Assembly: GCF_003056335.1 (NCBI RefSeq)
Contig: NZ_PYWA01000003.1
Location: 124,001 to 188,000, forward strand
Origin: Paracoccus indicus
Lineage (GTDB): Bacteria > Pseudomonadota > Alphaproteobacteria > Rhodobacterales > Rhodobacteraceae
Direction of reading: 5' to 3'
DNA length: 64,000 bases
Numbering within the stretch: position 1 is the first letter of the stretch; every line of letters starts with the position of its first letter. The translations under genes and the position numbers were made by a program. Of this stretch, positions 1 to 8,903 are shown one piece after another. The notes beneath the pieces are model-generated. The model was not told the origin of the DNA, ran no database searches, and saw nothing but the letters and a program-made list of their open reading frames with translations.

Positions 1-1
1 G

Positions 2-733
2 ACCGCTGCCATGGCCGAAGACATCAAGGTCGGTGTTTCCCCCGGCGAACACGCCGAGATCATGGAAGAAGTCGCCAAGGTCGCCGAGCCGATGGGCCTG
101 AACATCGACGTCATCGAGTTCTCCGATTACGTCGTGCCGAACACCGCGCTGGCGGACGGCGATCTGGACGCCAACAGCTTCCAGCACCGCCCCTATCTGG
201 AAAACCAGATGAAGGATCGCGGCTTCGACCTGACCGAGGTCGCCACCACCATCACCACGCCCATGGGCATCTATTCCGACCAGTTGACATCGGTCGACGA
301 TCTGGAAGACGGCGCGCAGGTCGCCATTCCGAACGACCCGACCAACGGTGGCCGCGCGCTGCTGCTGCTGCAGGATCTGGGCGTGATCACGCTGGCCGAG
401 GGCACGGGTCTGGTCCCCAGCCCGCTGGACGTGCAGGACAACCCCAAGAACCTGAACTTCCTGGAACTGGACGCCGCCCAGCTGCCCCGCGCGCTGGCCG
501 ATGCCGATATCGCGATCATCAACACGAACTATGCGCTGGCCTCGGGCCTGTCGCCGCGCAATGACAGCATCGCGATGGAAAAGGCCGACAGCCCCTATGT
601 GAACATCATCGTCGTCCAAGAGGGACGTCAGGACGAGCCGTGGGTCAAGACCCTGGTCGAGGCCTATCAGAGCGATGAGATCAAGACCTTCATCGACGAG
701 AAATACGAAGGCGCCGTCCTCACCTCTTGGTAA
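2..733 (+). CDS. metQ: Methionine ABC transporter substrate-binding protein, MetQ/NlpA family (5' partial)
   Basis: Periplasmic binding protein of the MetNIQ D/L-methionine importer family. The frame is open to the left edge, so the signal peptide or lipobox lies outside the window; the residues TAAMA before EDIKVGVSPGEHAEIM look like the end of a signal peptide. Family features are the early KVGVSPGEHAEIMEEV, the DANSFQHRPYLENQ block, the hinge AIPNDPTNGGRALLLLQ, AIINTNYAL, and the C-terminal VEAYQSDEIKTFIDEKY. The internal ATG at 11 is unlikely to be the true start. The ATPase and permease genes would be expected upstream, off the window. The gene ends at a strong terminator. Ligand identity (methionine versus another amino acid) is inferred from the family only. 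Confidence 0.9.
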   Translation, partial: TAAMAEDIKVGVSPGEHAEIMEEVAKVAEPMGLNIDVIEFSDYVVPNTALADGDLDANSFQHRPYLENQMKDRGFDLTEVATTITTPMGIYSDQLTSVDDLEDGAQVAIPNDPTNGGRALLLLQDLGVITLAEGTGLVPSPLDVQDNPKNLNFLELDAAQLPRALADADIAIINTNYALASGLSPRNDSIAMEKADSPYVNIIVVQEGRQDEPWVKTLVEAYQSDEIKTFIDEKYEGAVLTSW

Positions 734-741
734 CGCGCTCA

Positions 742-770
742 GGGCCGTCCCGATGGGGCGGCCCTTTTTT
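742..770 (+). terminator. Rho-independent terminator after metQ
   Basis: GGGCCG (742-747) pairs with CGGCCC (759-764), extended by a G-U pair and CCC/GGG to a tight loop, followed by six T at 765-770. It starts nine bases after the metQ stop. The convergent thiF stop codon touches its last base, but the opposite strand lacks a T-run, so it mainly serves metQ. Confidence 0.9.
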
Positions 771-1726
771 CATGCCTCGGGCAGGGCCATCAGAGCGATC
801 TTGCCTGCCCAGACATCGCGCAGGGCCTGCCCCGCATGATGCGCCCGTAGCCCCGTCCGGCAGGCCAGCACCACACGGCGGTTGTCGGGCGGGGACAGTC
901 CAGCAATGTCCTCGGGCGGGATGTGGTGGGCGTCGGGGCGGAAGGGTGCCGCCTCGGTCCTCAGGTCGATCAGCAGGTCTTGGTCGGTGATCTGAGCGCG
1001 TCCGATGAAGGGCAGAGGATCCTTCGGCTCGGGCGCGCGGTCGAAGCGGAACCCGCCCATGCGCCATGTTGCGGCGTCGAAGCTGATCAGCCGACCCAAG
1101 GGGCTGTCGGGCAGGCCCAGCAGCACCGCCATCGCCATCTGCGCCTGAAGTGCGCCGATCATCCCCACGACCGGTCCCATGACGCCATTCGTCGCACAGG
1201 TCCCGCCGCCCTTGGGCAGATCCGGAAAGATCGCCCGCAGGCTGGGTGCGCCCCCGCAGCAGCCCGCCACATATCCCGACATCGCCAGCGCCGAGGCCGC
1301 GATCAGCGGCACGCCTGCGGCAAGGCAGGCATCCGACAGCGTCAGGCTAACCGCGAAGCTGTCGGCGCAATCCAGCACGACATCTGCCCCCGCGACCAGC
1401 CTGGCCGCATTGGCGGGGTCCAGCCATTCGGTGCGGGCGTCGATTTGCACCTCGGGGTTCATCGCCGCCATCACCTGCGCCGCAACCTGCGCCTTGGGCT
1501 GGCCGATGGCGTGCATCGGATAGATCGGCTGGCGGTGCAGGTTCGTCTCCTCGATCACGTCGCCATCGATCAGGGTGATCCGGCCGATGCCTGCGCCGAC
1601 CAGATATTGCAGCGCAGGGACACCCAAGCCCCCCGCGCCGACGATCAGCACGTGGGCCTGCGACAGCCGGTCCTGACCCGAGGCGCCGATCTGTGGCAGG
1701 ATCATCTGGCGAGCATAGCGGCTCAT
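770..1726 (-). CDS. thiF: ThiF/MoeB-type adenylyltransferase with C-terminal rhodanese-like domain
   Basis: E1-like enzyme expected to adenylate the C-terminal Gly-Gly of the sulfur carrier ThiS for thiazole sulfur transfer. It begins [14 protein letters not shown], then the nucleotide-binding VLIVGAGGLGVPALQYLVGAGIG, LIDGDVIEETNLHRQ, and the CATNGVMGPVVGMIGALQAQ segment. Residues about 240-318 form a short rhodanese-like domain with the active-loop motif CRTGLR. I chose ATG 1726 because it overlaps the thiE stop as ATGA; an ATG at 1738 would add MADD. The usual two CxxC zinc motifs of MoeB are not obvious. It is last in the thi operon, which favours ThiF over MoeB; some relatives serve both pathways. 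Confidence 0.85.
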   Translation of the reverse strand: MSRYARQMILPQIGASGQDRLSQAHVLIVGAGGLGVPALQYLVGAGIGRITLIDGDVIEETNLHRQPIYPMHAIGQPKAQVAAQVMAAMNPEVQIDARTEWLDPANAARLVAGADVVLDCADSFAVSLTLSDACLAAGVPLIAASALAMSGYVAGCCGGAPSLRAIFPDLPKGGGTCATNGVMGPVVGMIGALQAQMAMAVLLGLPDSPLGRLISFDAATWRMGGFRFDRAPEPKDPLPFIGRAQITDQDLLIDLRTEAAPFRPDAHHIPPEDIAGLSPPDNRRVVLACRTGLRAHHAGQALRDVWAGKIALMALPEA

Positions 1727-2319
1727 GTCGTCAGCCATTCGCGAATGCGGGCCTCGGGGGTGGGGTTGAGGGTGATGTCGGTGACGGCGGCGACGACATC
1801 GGCGCCCGCATCGAAGGCCCCCTTGGCGCGGTCGACCGTGAAGCCGCCGATGGCGACCAGCGGGATGGGGCCGATCAGGCGCTTCCATTCGGTGACACGC
1901 TCCAGCCCCTGCTGATGCCACCGCATCTTCTTCAGGATGGTTGGATAGACCGGCCCCAATGCAATGTAATCCGGGTTGCAGGCCAGGGCCCATTCCAATT
2001 CCGCATGATCATGCGTGGACAGCCCCAAGCGCAGGCCCGCGCGGCGGATGGCGGGCAAGTCGGCATGGTCCAGATCCTCTTGCCCCAGATGCAGCCAATC
2101 GGCGCCCTCGTCGATGGCGATCTGCCAGTGGTCGTTGACGACCAGCGTCGCGCCATGCTGACGCGCCAGCGCCAGTGATCGGCGGATCTGGTCGCGCAGC
2201 TGATCCACGGGCCGGTCCTTGATACGCAGCTGCACCAGCTTGACGCCAAGAGGCAGGGCGCGTTCCAGCCAGCTGACATCATCGAAAATCGGGTAGAAAC
2301 GCGGCAACATCACAGCCAT
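1723..2319 (-). CDS. thiE: Thiamine phosphate synthase
   Basis: Joins HMP-pyrophosphate and the thiazole phosphate to give thiamine monophosphate. The protein is a 198-residue TIM barrel, within the family's range. It contains [11 protein letters not shown] (the QLRxK phosphate-contact strand), [44 protein letters not shown] and [29 protein letters not shown], all in canonical order. The start ATG 2319 overlaps the end of thiG by ten bases and the stop overlaps the thiF ATG, so translation is probably coupled. A second ATG at 2310 (MLPRFYPIF) would give a TGATG junction and cannot be excluded. Confidence 0.93.
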   Translation of the reverse strand: MAVMLPRFYPIFDDVSWLERALPLGVKLVQLRIKDRPVDQLRDQIRRSLALARQHGATLVVNDHWQIAIDEGADWLHLGQEDLDHADLPAIRRAGLRLGLSTHDHAELEWALACNPDYIALGPVYPTILKKMRWHQQGLERVTEWKRLIGPIPLVAIGGFTVDRAKGAFDAGADVVAAVTDITLNPTPEARIREWLTT

Positions 2320-3071
2320 GCCTTTCCGATCAGCGGGGTCGAGGGTGCGCCCATGTCGCGAACCCCCATCGGGTCGGCCCCTGCGGCCAAGGCCCCGGCC
2401 TGCACGGCCAGCCCGAAGGCGCGCGCCATCGCCACCGGATCGCCCGCCTGCGCCACGGCGCTGTTCAGCAGGACGGCGTCGAAGCCCATCTCCAGCGCGT
2501 CGGCGGCGTGGCTGGGCAGGCCGATGCCTGCGTCGATCACCATCGGAATGTCGGGAAAAGCCTCACGCAGGGTGCGAAGGCCATAGCGATTGTTCAGACC
2601 CATGCCGGACCCGATGGGCGCACCCCAGGGCATCAGCACGCGGCAGCCCGCGTCGATCAGGCGTTGGGCCAGAACCTGATCCTCGGTCGTATAGGGGAAG
2701 ACCTCGAAGCCATCCGCGGCCAGCGTCTCGGCGGCTTCCAGCAGGCCGAAGGGATCGGGTTGCAGCGTGTCGGCATGACCGATTACCTCCAGCTTGATCC
2801 AGTTGGTCTCGAAGATCTCGCGGGCCATGCGGGCGGTGGTGATCGCCTCGCGCGCGTTGTGGCAACCGGCGGTATTGGGCAGGATGTGGATGCCCAGGTC
2901 GCGTACGATCTGGCCAAAGGCCTGCCCCTGACCGCTTTCGCGTCGCAGCGATACCGTCGCCACGCTGGCCCCCGAGGCAGCAAAGGCCTGCTGCATCACG
3001 GCGGGTGAGGGGTATTGCGCCGTACCCAGCATCAGCGGGCTGTCCAGCGTCACGCCATAGAAATCACGCAT
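2310..3071 (-). CDS. thiG: Thiazole synthase ThiG
   Basis: Forms the thiazole phosphate ring from 1-deoxyxylulose phosphate, dehydroglycine and ThiS thiocarboxylate. The 253 residues are a standard-length TIM barrel: [48 protein letters not shown], the WIKLEVIG strand carrying the family Schiff-base lysine, [21 protein letters not shown], and [29 protein letters not shown]. It starts three bases after the thiS stop and overlaps thiE. Glycine oxidase ThiO upstream supplies the imine, as in Bacillus and unlike the ThiH route of E. coli. Confidence 0.96.
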   Translation of the reverse strand: MRDFYGVTLDSPLMLGTAQYPSPAVMQQAFAASGASVATVSLRRESGQGQAFGQIVRDLGIHILPNTAGCHNAREAITTARMAREIFETNWIKLEVIGHADTLQPDPFGLLEAAETLAADGFEVFPYTTEDQVLAQRLIDAGCRVLMPWGAPIGSGMGLNNRYGLRTLREAFPDIPMVIDAGIGLPSHAADALEMGFDAVLLNSAVAQAGDPVAMARAFGLAVQAGALAAGADPMGVRDMGAPSTPLIGKAWL

Positions 3072-3074
3072 GGC

Positions 3075-3272
3075 TCACCCTCCCTGCATGGGGGCCAGAA
3101 CCTCCAGCCGGTCGCCGTCCTGCAGTGGCTGCGTGGCGCGGGCCGTTGCGGGCAGGAAATCACCGTTCAACGCGGTGGCGACGCGGGCATCGGCCCAGCC
3201 CAATTCGACCAGCGCATCGGCAACTGTTGTGGCGGTGATCTGGCGGGGGGTGCCGTTCAGCTCAATCTTCAT
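3075..3272 (-). CDS. thiS: Sulfur carrier protein ThiS
   Basis: Small ubiquitin-like carrier of 65 residues that ends in QGG, the Gly-Gly tail adenylated by ThiF and turned into a thiocarboxylate. The start MKIELNGTPRQITATTVADAL and the late DGDRLEVLAPMQGG are typical. Its ATG lies inside the end of thiO (11-base overlap) and thiG begins three bases after its stop, so the oxidase, carrier and synthase are made from one coupled message. Confidence 0.93.
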   Translation of the reverse strand: MKIELNGTPRQITATTVADALVELGWADARVATALNGDFLPATARATQPLQDGDRLEVLAPMQGG

Positions 3273-4233
3273 GGATCAACTCTCCACGGGTTTGGTGGGT
3301 CAGATAGTCGGCGGCCTGTCGGGCAAGGGCGGGCGCCATCAGATAGCCGTGACGGAAGAGGCCGTTCAGATGCAGCACGCGGCCCCGAACCGTCACGCGC
3401 GGGATGTTGTCGCGGAAAGCTGGGCGCAGGTCGGTGCCGGTTTCCAGCACGCTGGCCTCGGCAAAGCGGGCGTCCAGCACATAGGCGGCCGACAGCATCT
3501 CCAGCAGGGCGCGGGCGGTGATGGGGCGACGGGCGTCGCTCTCGATCTGGGTGGCGCCTAGCATGAAGATGCCACCGCCGCGCGGCACGACATACAGTGG
3601 ATGGCGCGGATGCAGCAGCCGCACGGGGCGCGTCAGGGTGATGTCGGGGGCATGGAGCACGATCATCTCGCCCCGGACGCCACGCAGGTCGGGAAGGGAG
3701 GCGGCCATGCCGCGGGCGTCGATGACCGGGCCTGCGATATCCTGCGCGTCCGCTTCGGCGGTCTCGACGGTGATGCCCCGATCCTGCAGGGCGGCAAGCA
3801 GATCGGCAAGGGCCTGACGGGGGTTGAGATGAGCTTCGGGCGGGATATGCAGGGCGTGGCGGTGGTCGGCCAGATCGGGCTTCAGTTCGGCCAGCGCCGC
3901 GCCGTCCAGCATGACGTGGCCCGGCGCACGGCGGGCAAAGCGCGACAGCTCGGCCCGGTCGCGGTCCAGCGCGACGACCAGCGTGCCGTGTCGGGTGACG
4001 GTCGTGACCTGCGCCCAGTCATCGGCGGCCTGCGCCCCAAGGCGGGCGATCAGCGGATCAGCGGTGACGCCTTCGCAGATCGGGGCCAGCATGCCGCCAG
4101 CCCACCACGAGCAGCCATGCGGGCCGGGGGGACCGTTCCGGTCGATGATGCGCGGGTGCCAGCCCTGTTGCGACAGGTGCCATGCCGCGAACAGCCCCGC
4201 GACGCCCGCGCCGATGACGGTGATGTCACGCAT
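3262..4233 (-). CDS. thiO: Glycine oxidase ThiO (FAD-dependent)
   Basis: Oxidises glycine to the imine used by ThiG. I set the start at ATG 4233 ([25 protein letters not shown]) because this puts the FAD-binding GxGxxG motif near residues 8-13 and leaves an eight-base overlap with thiD. The C-terminal half has GEMIVLHAPDITLTRPVRLLHPRHPLYVVPRGGGIFMLGATQIE and the FAD-closing stretch RDNIPRVTVRGRVLHLNGLFRHGYLMAPALARQAADYL, as in D-amino-acid oxidase fold ThiO proteins. About 323 residues. Its position between thiD and thiS supports ThiO rather than a general amino-acid oxidase. Confidence 0.9.
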   Translation of the reverse strand: MRDITVIGAGVAGLFAAWHLSQQGWHPRIIDRNGPPGPHGCSWWAGGMLAPICEGVTADPLIARLGAQAADDWAQVTTVTRHGTLVVALDRDRAELSRFARRAPGHVMLDGAALAELKPDLADHRHALHIPPEAHLNPRQALADLLAALQDRGITVETAEADAQDIAGPVIDARGMAASLPDLRGVRGEMIVLHAPDITLTRPVRLLHPRHPLYVVPRGGGIFMLGATQIESDARRPITARALLEMLSAAYVLDARFAEASVLETGTDLRPAFRDNIPRVTVRGRVLHLNGLFRHGYLMAPALARQAADYLTHQTRGELIHED

Positions 4234-5029
4234 GGGACCAGACCGCGTGGAAATGATGCACCGGACCGTGCCCATGTCCGACCGTAAGGCTGTCCGCCGC
4301 CGCGATCGCGCCTTGAAGATAGCGATGGGCCGCCGTGACGGCATCGGACAGCGGCAGCCCCTGCGCCATGCCCGCCGCGATGGCCGCCGAGAGGGTGCAG
4401 CCGGTGCCATGGGTGTTGCGCGTCGGGTGGCGCGGGGCGGTCAATTCGACCACGCCGTCCGGTGTGACCAGCAGGTCGAGGCACTCGGGACCTTCCGCAT
4501 GCCCGCCCTTCATCAGCACCGCCTGTGCGCCCATGCCCATCAGCGCCTGCGCCTGATCCAGACGCTGATCACGGGTTCGGGCAGTGGCGGTGCCGGTCAG
4601 GCGCGCGGCCTCGGGCAGGTTCGGGGTCAGCAGGGTCGCGCGGGGCAGCAGCAGGTCGCGCAATGCGCCGATGGCATCATCGGGCAGCAAGGTATCGCCC
4701 GATTTTGCCACCATCACCGGGTCCAGCACGATGGGCAGGTCGCAGCCTCGCAGCCCCTCTGCCACCGTGCGGATGGCATCGGTATCGCCCAGCATCCCCA
4801 GCTTGATGGCGCCAATGTCCAGATCGTCGAAGACCGCCGCCATCTGCGCCGCGATCATGGCGGGGCCAGCGGGCTGGACGCTGACGACGGTGCGGGTGTT
4901 CTGGGCGGTCAGGGCGGTGACGACGCTGGCGCCATAAACGCCAAGTGCGGAAAAGGTCTTGAGGTCGGCCTGGATGCCGGCGCCTCCGCCGGAGTCCGAT
5001 CCGGCGATGGTCAGGGCGATAGCGGTCAA
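4226..5029 (-). CDS. thiD: Hydroxymethylpyrimidine/phosphomethylpyrimidine kinase, TTG start
   Basis: Phosphorylates HMP and HMP phosphate for thiamine synthesis. Family marks are [84 protein letters not shown] and [25 protein letters not shown] chose TTG 5029 because AGGAGG sits five bases before it and the product is then 267 residues, the E. coli ThiD length; the in-frame TTG 5068 would add an unlikely tail. It is the first gene of the operon, about 75 bases downstream of the TPP riboswitch. Confidence 0.92.
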   Translation of the reverse strand: MTAIALTIAGSDSGGGAGIQADLKTFSALGVYGASVVTALTAQNTRTVVSVQPAGPAMIAAQMAAVFDDLDIGAIKLGMLGDTDAIRTVAEGLRGCDLPIVLDPVMVAKSGDTLLPDDAIGALRDLLLPRATLLTPNLPEAARLTGTATARTRDQRLDQAQALMGMGAQAVLMKGGHAEGPECLDLLVTPDGVVELTAPRHPTRNTHGTGCTLSAAIAAGMAQGLPLSDAVTAAHRYLQGAIAAADSLTVGHGHGPVHHFHAVWSHA

Positions 5030-5034
5030 GATGG

Positions 5035-5040
5035 CCTCCT
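5035..5040 (-). promoter_or_regulatory. Ribosome binding site fixing the TTG start of thiD
   Basis: On the minus strand a full AGGAGG is followed by five bases and then TTG. It decides the thiD start in favour of TTG 5029 and is the likely region masked when the TPP riboswitch is ligand-bound, if control is translational. Confidence 0.75.
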
Positions 5041-5105
5041 TGTGCGGTCGGGGGACATGACGGCGCAAGGGGGAACAAAGGGCGGGGCGGACCCGCGATC
5101 ATCTG

Positions 5106-5191
<86 letters not shown>

Positions 5192-5237
5192 TTTGCATCT
5201 GAAGGCTAGCGGGATGATGGATGGCCCGCAAGGGGGA

Positions 5238-6527
5238 TCAGGTCAGCCCCGCCATCTGCAGCGCGATCCCCGCCAGCGCCGCCCCGCCCAAAAGGGTCGC
5301 CATGCCCGGTCGAAGCCACAGGGCTGCAACCAGTGTCGCGGCAGAAAGCAGCGCGGCCACGGGGTCCAACGAGGTCATGACCGGCACATCCATCCGGATC
5401 GGGCCTGCCCGCCAAGGAACGGTCTGCTGCCAGATAAGGTGGATGGCGAACCACACCGCAAGGTTCAGGATGACGCCCACGACGGCGGCGGTGACCGCGC
5501 GCAGGGCGGCCGACAGGCGGGCGCTGCGGCGCAACCCCTCCATGAAGGGGGCGCCGAGGAAGATGAAGGCGAAACAGGGCGCGAATGTCACCCAGGTTGC
5601 CAGCAGCCCGCCCAGCACGGCGGCCAGCAGCGGATGGGCCTGGTCCGCGCCGTATGCCGCCATGAAACCCACGAATTGCAGCACCATGATCAGCGGTCCG
5701 GGGGTGGTTTCGGCCATGCCGAGCCCGTCCAGCATCTGGGTGGGTTCAAGCCAGCCGTAATGGCCCACGGCCTCTTGCCCGACCCAGGCCAGGACGGCAT
5801 AGGCGCCCCCGAAGGACAGGACCGCCAGTCGCGAAAAGAAGGTGGCGATGTCGGTGAAGACGCTTCCGGGCGCCAGAAGCATCAGCGCCGCCACCGGCGC
5901 CATCCACAGTACCAGCGCCCAACCCGCCGCCCGACGGGCCGCGCCCGCGTTCTGCGCGAGCAGGGGGTTCGCATTTGGGGCGGGGACGCTGCCGCCCATC
6001 AGCGCGCCTGCCAGCGCTGCCATGGCAATGACCAGCGGGAAGGGCGCATCCAGCGCGAAAAGCGCCACGAAGGCCGCCCCGGCGATGATCCGCAGTGCCG
6101 GTCCCTTCAGCGCCCGCCCGGCAAGGCGGATCACCGCCTGCACCACGATCGCCAGCACCGCCGCCTTCAGCCCGAAGAAGATCCCCGCCACGATGCCCAC
6201 ATCGCCAAGCGTGACATACACCATGCTGAGCGCCATGATCGCCGCCACGCCGGGCAGGATGAACAGCACCCCTGCGATCAGCGCCCCGCGCACGCCATGC
6301 ATCAGCCAGCCGATATAGGTGGCCAGCTGCTGCGCCTCGGGGCCGGGCAGCAGCATGCAGAAGTTCAGCGCGTGCAGGAAGCGATCCTCGTCGATCCAAC
6401 GGCGTTCCTCGACTAGGATGCGGTGCATGACGGCGATCTGGCCCGCAGGCCCGCCGAAGCTGAGCGCGGCGATCCGTGCCCATGTGGCGACGGCATCCTT
6501 GATCGGGGGATGGGCTGTTTCGGGCAT
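5238..6527 (-). CDS. chrA: Chromate transporter family protein (long-chain CHR)
   Basis: Inner-membrane transporter of the CHR superfamily, about 429 residues with two homologous halves. The first begins ATWARIAALSFGGPAGQIAVMHRILVEERRWI and contains LLPGPEAQQLATYIGW; the second has LAVLSFGGAYAVLAWVGQEAV and TPGPLIMVLQFVGFMAAY. The paired FGGP/FGGA and PGPE/PGPL motifs are diagnostic. The start is ATG 6527 (MPETAHPPIKDA), preceded by AGAGG; longer alternatives run into a region without a ribosome binding site. Chromate efflux is the family function; the true substrate here is not proven. It ends just upstream of the TPP riboswitch on the same strand. Confidence 0.88.
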   Translation of the reverse strand: MPETAHPPIKDAVATWARIAALSFGGPAGQIAVMHRILVEERRWIDEDRFLHALNFCMLLPGPEAQQLATYIGWLMHGVRGALIAGVLFILPGVAAIMALSMVYVTLGDVGIVAGIFFGLKAAVLAIVVQAVIRLAGRALKGPALRIIAGAAFVALFALDAPFPLVIAMAALAGALMGGSVPAPNANPLLAQNAGAARRAAGWALVLWMAPVAALMLLAPGSVFTDIATFFSRLAVLSFGGAYAVLAWVGQEAVGHYGWLEPTQMLDGLGMAETTPGPLIMVLQFVGFMAAYGADQAHPLLAAVLGGLLATWVTFAPCFAFIFLGAPFMEGLRRSARLSAALRAVTAAVVGVILNLAVWFAIHLIWQQTVPWRAGPIRMDVPVMTSLDPVAALLSAATLVAALWLRPGMATLLGGAALAGIALQMAGLT

Positions 6528-6755
6528 CGAAAACCTCTGTCCGGGGGGCGCGCGCATCAGGGCCGCGCGACGGTGCCAAGTCAAGGAAAAGCCGGGGGGA
6601 AAATCAGTTCAGATCATCGGTGGACTTTGCGACGCGCCTGCACTAGGAACCCCTCTTTGGCTCCGCATGTCCGGGGCGGCGGGTGCAGGGTGGGCCGGTC
6701 GCAGGGACGGGGTGCCGCTCATCGGGTGAATGACACCCCCCATTTGGCGAATCAA
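6528..6755. other. Divergent intergenic region chrA / DEAD-box helicase
   Basis: 228 bases between two divergent genes. It must hold both promoters. No convincing -35/-10 pair, operator palindrome, terminator or small gene could be picked out by eye. Confidence 0.4.
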
Positions 6756-8690
6756 ATGACCGAATTGAACTTCCCCGCACCGCTTCAGGCGGCGCTGGCT
6801 TCCAAAGGCTATGACAGCCTGACCTCCGTGCAATCCGCCGTTCTGGCCGACGAGGCCCAGGGGCGCGACCTTCTGGTCTCGGCGCAGACCGGCTCGGGCA
6901 AGACCGTGGCCTTCGGCCTGGCGATCGGCGCGAACCTGCTGCTGGACGGTCAGCGCCTTGATGGCGACCGCCCGTTGGCGCTGGCCATCGCGCCGACGCG
7001 CGAGCTGGCCCTTCAGGTCGCGCGGGAACTGGAGTGGCTTTACGCCGGCACCGGAGCGCGCATCGCGACCTGCGTTGGCGGCATGGACTACCGCACCGAA
7101 CGGCGCAACCTGCAGCAGGGCGCACAGATCGTCGTCGGCACGCCCGGCCGTCTGCGCGACCACATCGACCGGGGCAGCCTGGATCTGACCTCGCTGCGCG
7201 CCGCCGTCCTGGACGAGGCCGACGAGATGCTGGACCTGGGCTTCCGCGACGACCTGGAATACATCCTGGCCGCCGCGCCCGAGGAACGCCGCACGCTGAT
7301 GTTCTCGGCCACGGTGCCGCCCGCGATCGAGAAGCTGGCCCGTGATTTCCAGCGCGACGCCCTGCGCATCGCCGCCATGGGCGAGGCGCGCCAGCACGGC
7401 GACATCGCCTATCGCGCCTACAGCGTCACGGCCCGCGACCGCGAACCGGCGATCTTCAACCTGCTGCGGATGCACGAGGCGCAGACCGCCATCGTCTTCT
7501 GCAAGACCCGCGCCAATGTGAACCACCTGCTGGCCCGCATGTCCAACCGTGGTTTCAAATGCGTCGCCCTGTCGGGCGAGCTGAGCCAGCAGGAACGCAC
7601 CCACGCGCTGCAGGCACTGCGCGACGGACGCGCCCGCGTCTGCATCGCGACCGATGTCGCCGCACGCGGCATCGACCTGCCGGGGCTGGAGCTGGTGATC
7701 CACGCCGATCTGCCGACCAACCCCGAAACCCTGCTGCACCGTTCGGGCCGCACGGGCCGTGCCGGGTCCAAGGGTGTTTCGGCGCTGATCGTGCCGTCCT
7801 CGGATTACAAGCGCGCGCAGCGCCTGATGCAGAACGCCAAGGTCGTGGCCGAATGGGCCAAGGCACCTTCCGCCGACGAGGTCCGCGAACGCGACGACCA
7901 GCGCATGCTGGAACACGAAGCCCTGCGCGACGCGCCGGGCGAAGACGCGCCCCTGGCCGCTCAGTTGCTGGAAAAGTTCGGCGCCGAACAGGTGGCCGTC
8001 GCCTTCCTGCGCATGTGGCGCGAAGGCCGTCCCGCCGCCGAGGAGCTGATGGAGACGCAGGCCCCGCCCGCGCCCATGGCACCCCGTGCGCCGCGCGAAT
8101 TCGGCCCCTCGGTCTGGTTCACCATGTCGGTCGGCCATTCGGGCCGCGCCGAGGCGCGTTGGCTGCTGCCCAAGATCTGCGATGCGGGCGGGATCACCCG
8201 CGACGGCATCGGCGCGATCCGCGTCAAGCAGGACCTGAGCTATGTGCAGATCGCCCAGGAGGTCGCCGACCGCTTCGGCGATTTCATGGAGATCACCCCC
8301 GAGGTGACGATGCGCCGCATGGAACGTGCACCCGATCTGGATGCGCCGGTCGAACGCGCGCCCCGTGCCCCCCGTTACGACGGCCCGCGCGAAGATCGTC
8401 CCGCACGCGGCAAGCCTGCGCCGCGCCGCAAGGATGACGTGGGTCACCAGGATCGCGTCCGCGCCGCCAAGGGTGGCTGGATTCCCGACGATGCCGGTCT
8501 GGCCGATCCGCGCACCGAAGGCCCCAAGCCTGCGGTGAAGGCGTGGAAGAAGAAGTCCTCGGCCGATGGCGCGGGTCCGCGCAAGCCCGGCGGTGCCGGC
8601 AAGCCCGCTTGGGCCGCCAAGGGCAAGCCCCGCTTCGACAAGCCCGCGGGCGGCAAGCCCCACCGCAAGGGCGGCAAGCGCCCCGATTGA
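6756..8690 (+). CDS. DEAD-box ATP-dependent RNA helicase with DbpA-type RNA-binding domain
   Basis: RNA helicase of about 644 residues. Core motifs in order: Q-motif area SLTSVQSAVL, Walker A AQTGSGKT (about 43-50), PTRELALQVA, GTPGRL, VLDEADEML, SATV, and the C-terminal ATDVAARGIDLPGLELVIHADLPTNPETLLHRSGRTGRAG. Residues about 450-515 (VWFTMSVGHSGRAEARWLLPKICDAGGI...) match the DbpA/CsdA RNA-binding domain. The last ~130 residues are a disordered tail rich in K, R, G and P. The start ATG 6756 (MTELNFPAPLQAAL) fits the family; a GTG at 6726 is in frame. Likely role in ribosome assembly or mRNA unwinding, close to DeaD/CsdA. Confidence 0.9.
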   Translation: MTELNFPAPLQAALASKGYDSLTSVQSAVLADEAQGRDLLVSAQTGSGKTVAFGLAIGANLLLDGQRLDGDRPLALAIAPTRELALQVARELEWLYAGTGARIATCVGGMDYRTERRNLQQGAQIVVGTPGRLRDHIDRGSLDLTSLRAAVLDEADEMLDLGFRDDLEYILAAAPEERRTLMFSATVPPAIEKLARDFQRDALRIAAMGEARQHGDIAYRAYSVTARDREPAIFNLLRMHEAQTAIVFCKTRANVNHLLARMSNRGFKCVALSGELSQQERTHALQALRDGRARVCIATDVAARGIDLPGLELVIHADLPTNPETLLHRSGRTGRAGSKGVSALIVPSSDYKRAQRLMQNAKVVAEWAKAPSADEVRERDDQRMLEHEALRDAPGEDAPLAAQLLEKFGAEQVAVAFLRMWREGRPAAEELMETQAPPAPMAPRAPREFGPSVWFTMSVGHSGRAEARWLLPKICDAGGITRDGIGAIRVKQDLSYVQIAQEVADRFGDFMEITPEVTMRRMERAPDLDAPVERAPRAPRYDGPREDRPARGKPAPRRKDDVGHQDRVRAAKGGWIPDDAGLADPRTEGPKPAVKAWKKKSSADGAGPRKPGGAGKPAWAAKGKPRFDKPAGGKPHRKGGKRPD

Positions 8691-8764
8691 TCTGCATGCT
8701 TCGGCGGCGTCCTGACTGAATTTCAGGCAAAGCCGCTGGCACACCGATCACCAGAAGAAACAAG

Positions 8765-8801
8765 CGCGCCCCAGGTCTGACAGGCCTGTCGGGCGCGTTT
8801 T
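8765..8801 (+). terminator. Terminator after the DEAD-box helicase gene
   Basis: CGCGCCC (8765-8771) and GGGCGCG (8791-8797) form the stem base, followed by four T. It lies about 75 bases after the helicase stop and before the leader of the ABC operon. Confidence 0.7.
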
Positions 8802-8903
8802 CATATCGTCATGTAGGCATACAATATTTGTTGCATGATGGGCGGATGCCCGCTTAACCTGCACCTGCGCTGAACAAGAAACCGACAACAGGGAGAGCGC
8901 CTT

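Noticed and set aside
6609..8744. Very long antisense reading frame across the DEAD-box helicase gene
   Set aside because: It mirrors a gene with full helicase motifs; long antisense frames are expected at this GC content and its translation shows no family motif.
8797..8826. Sigma-70 promoter (TACAAT at about 8820) for the ABC operon
   Set aside because: The -10-like box is reasonable but no acceptable -35 box lies at 16-18 bases; not strong enough to list.
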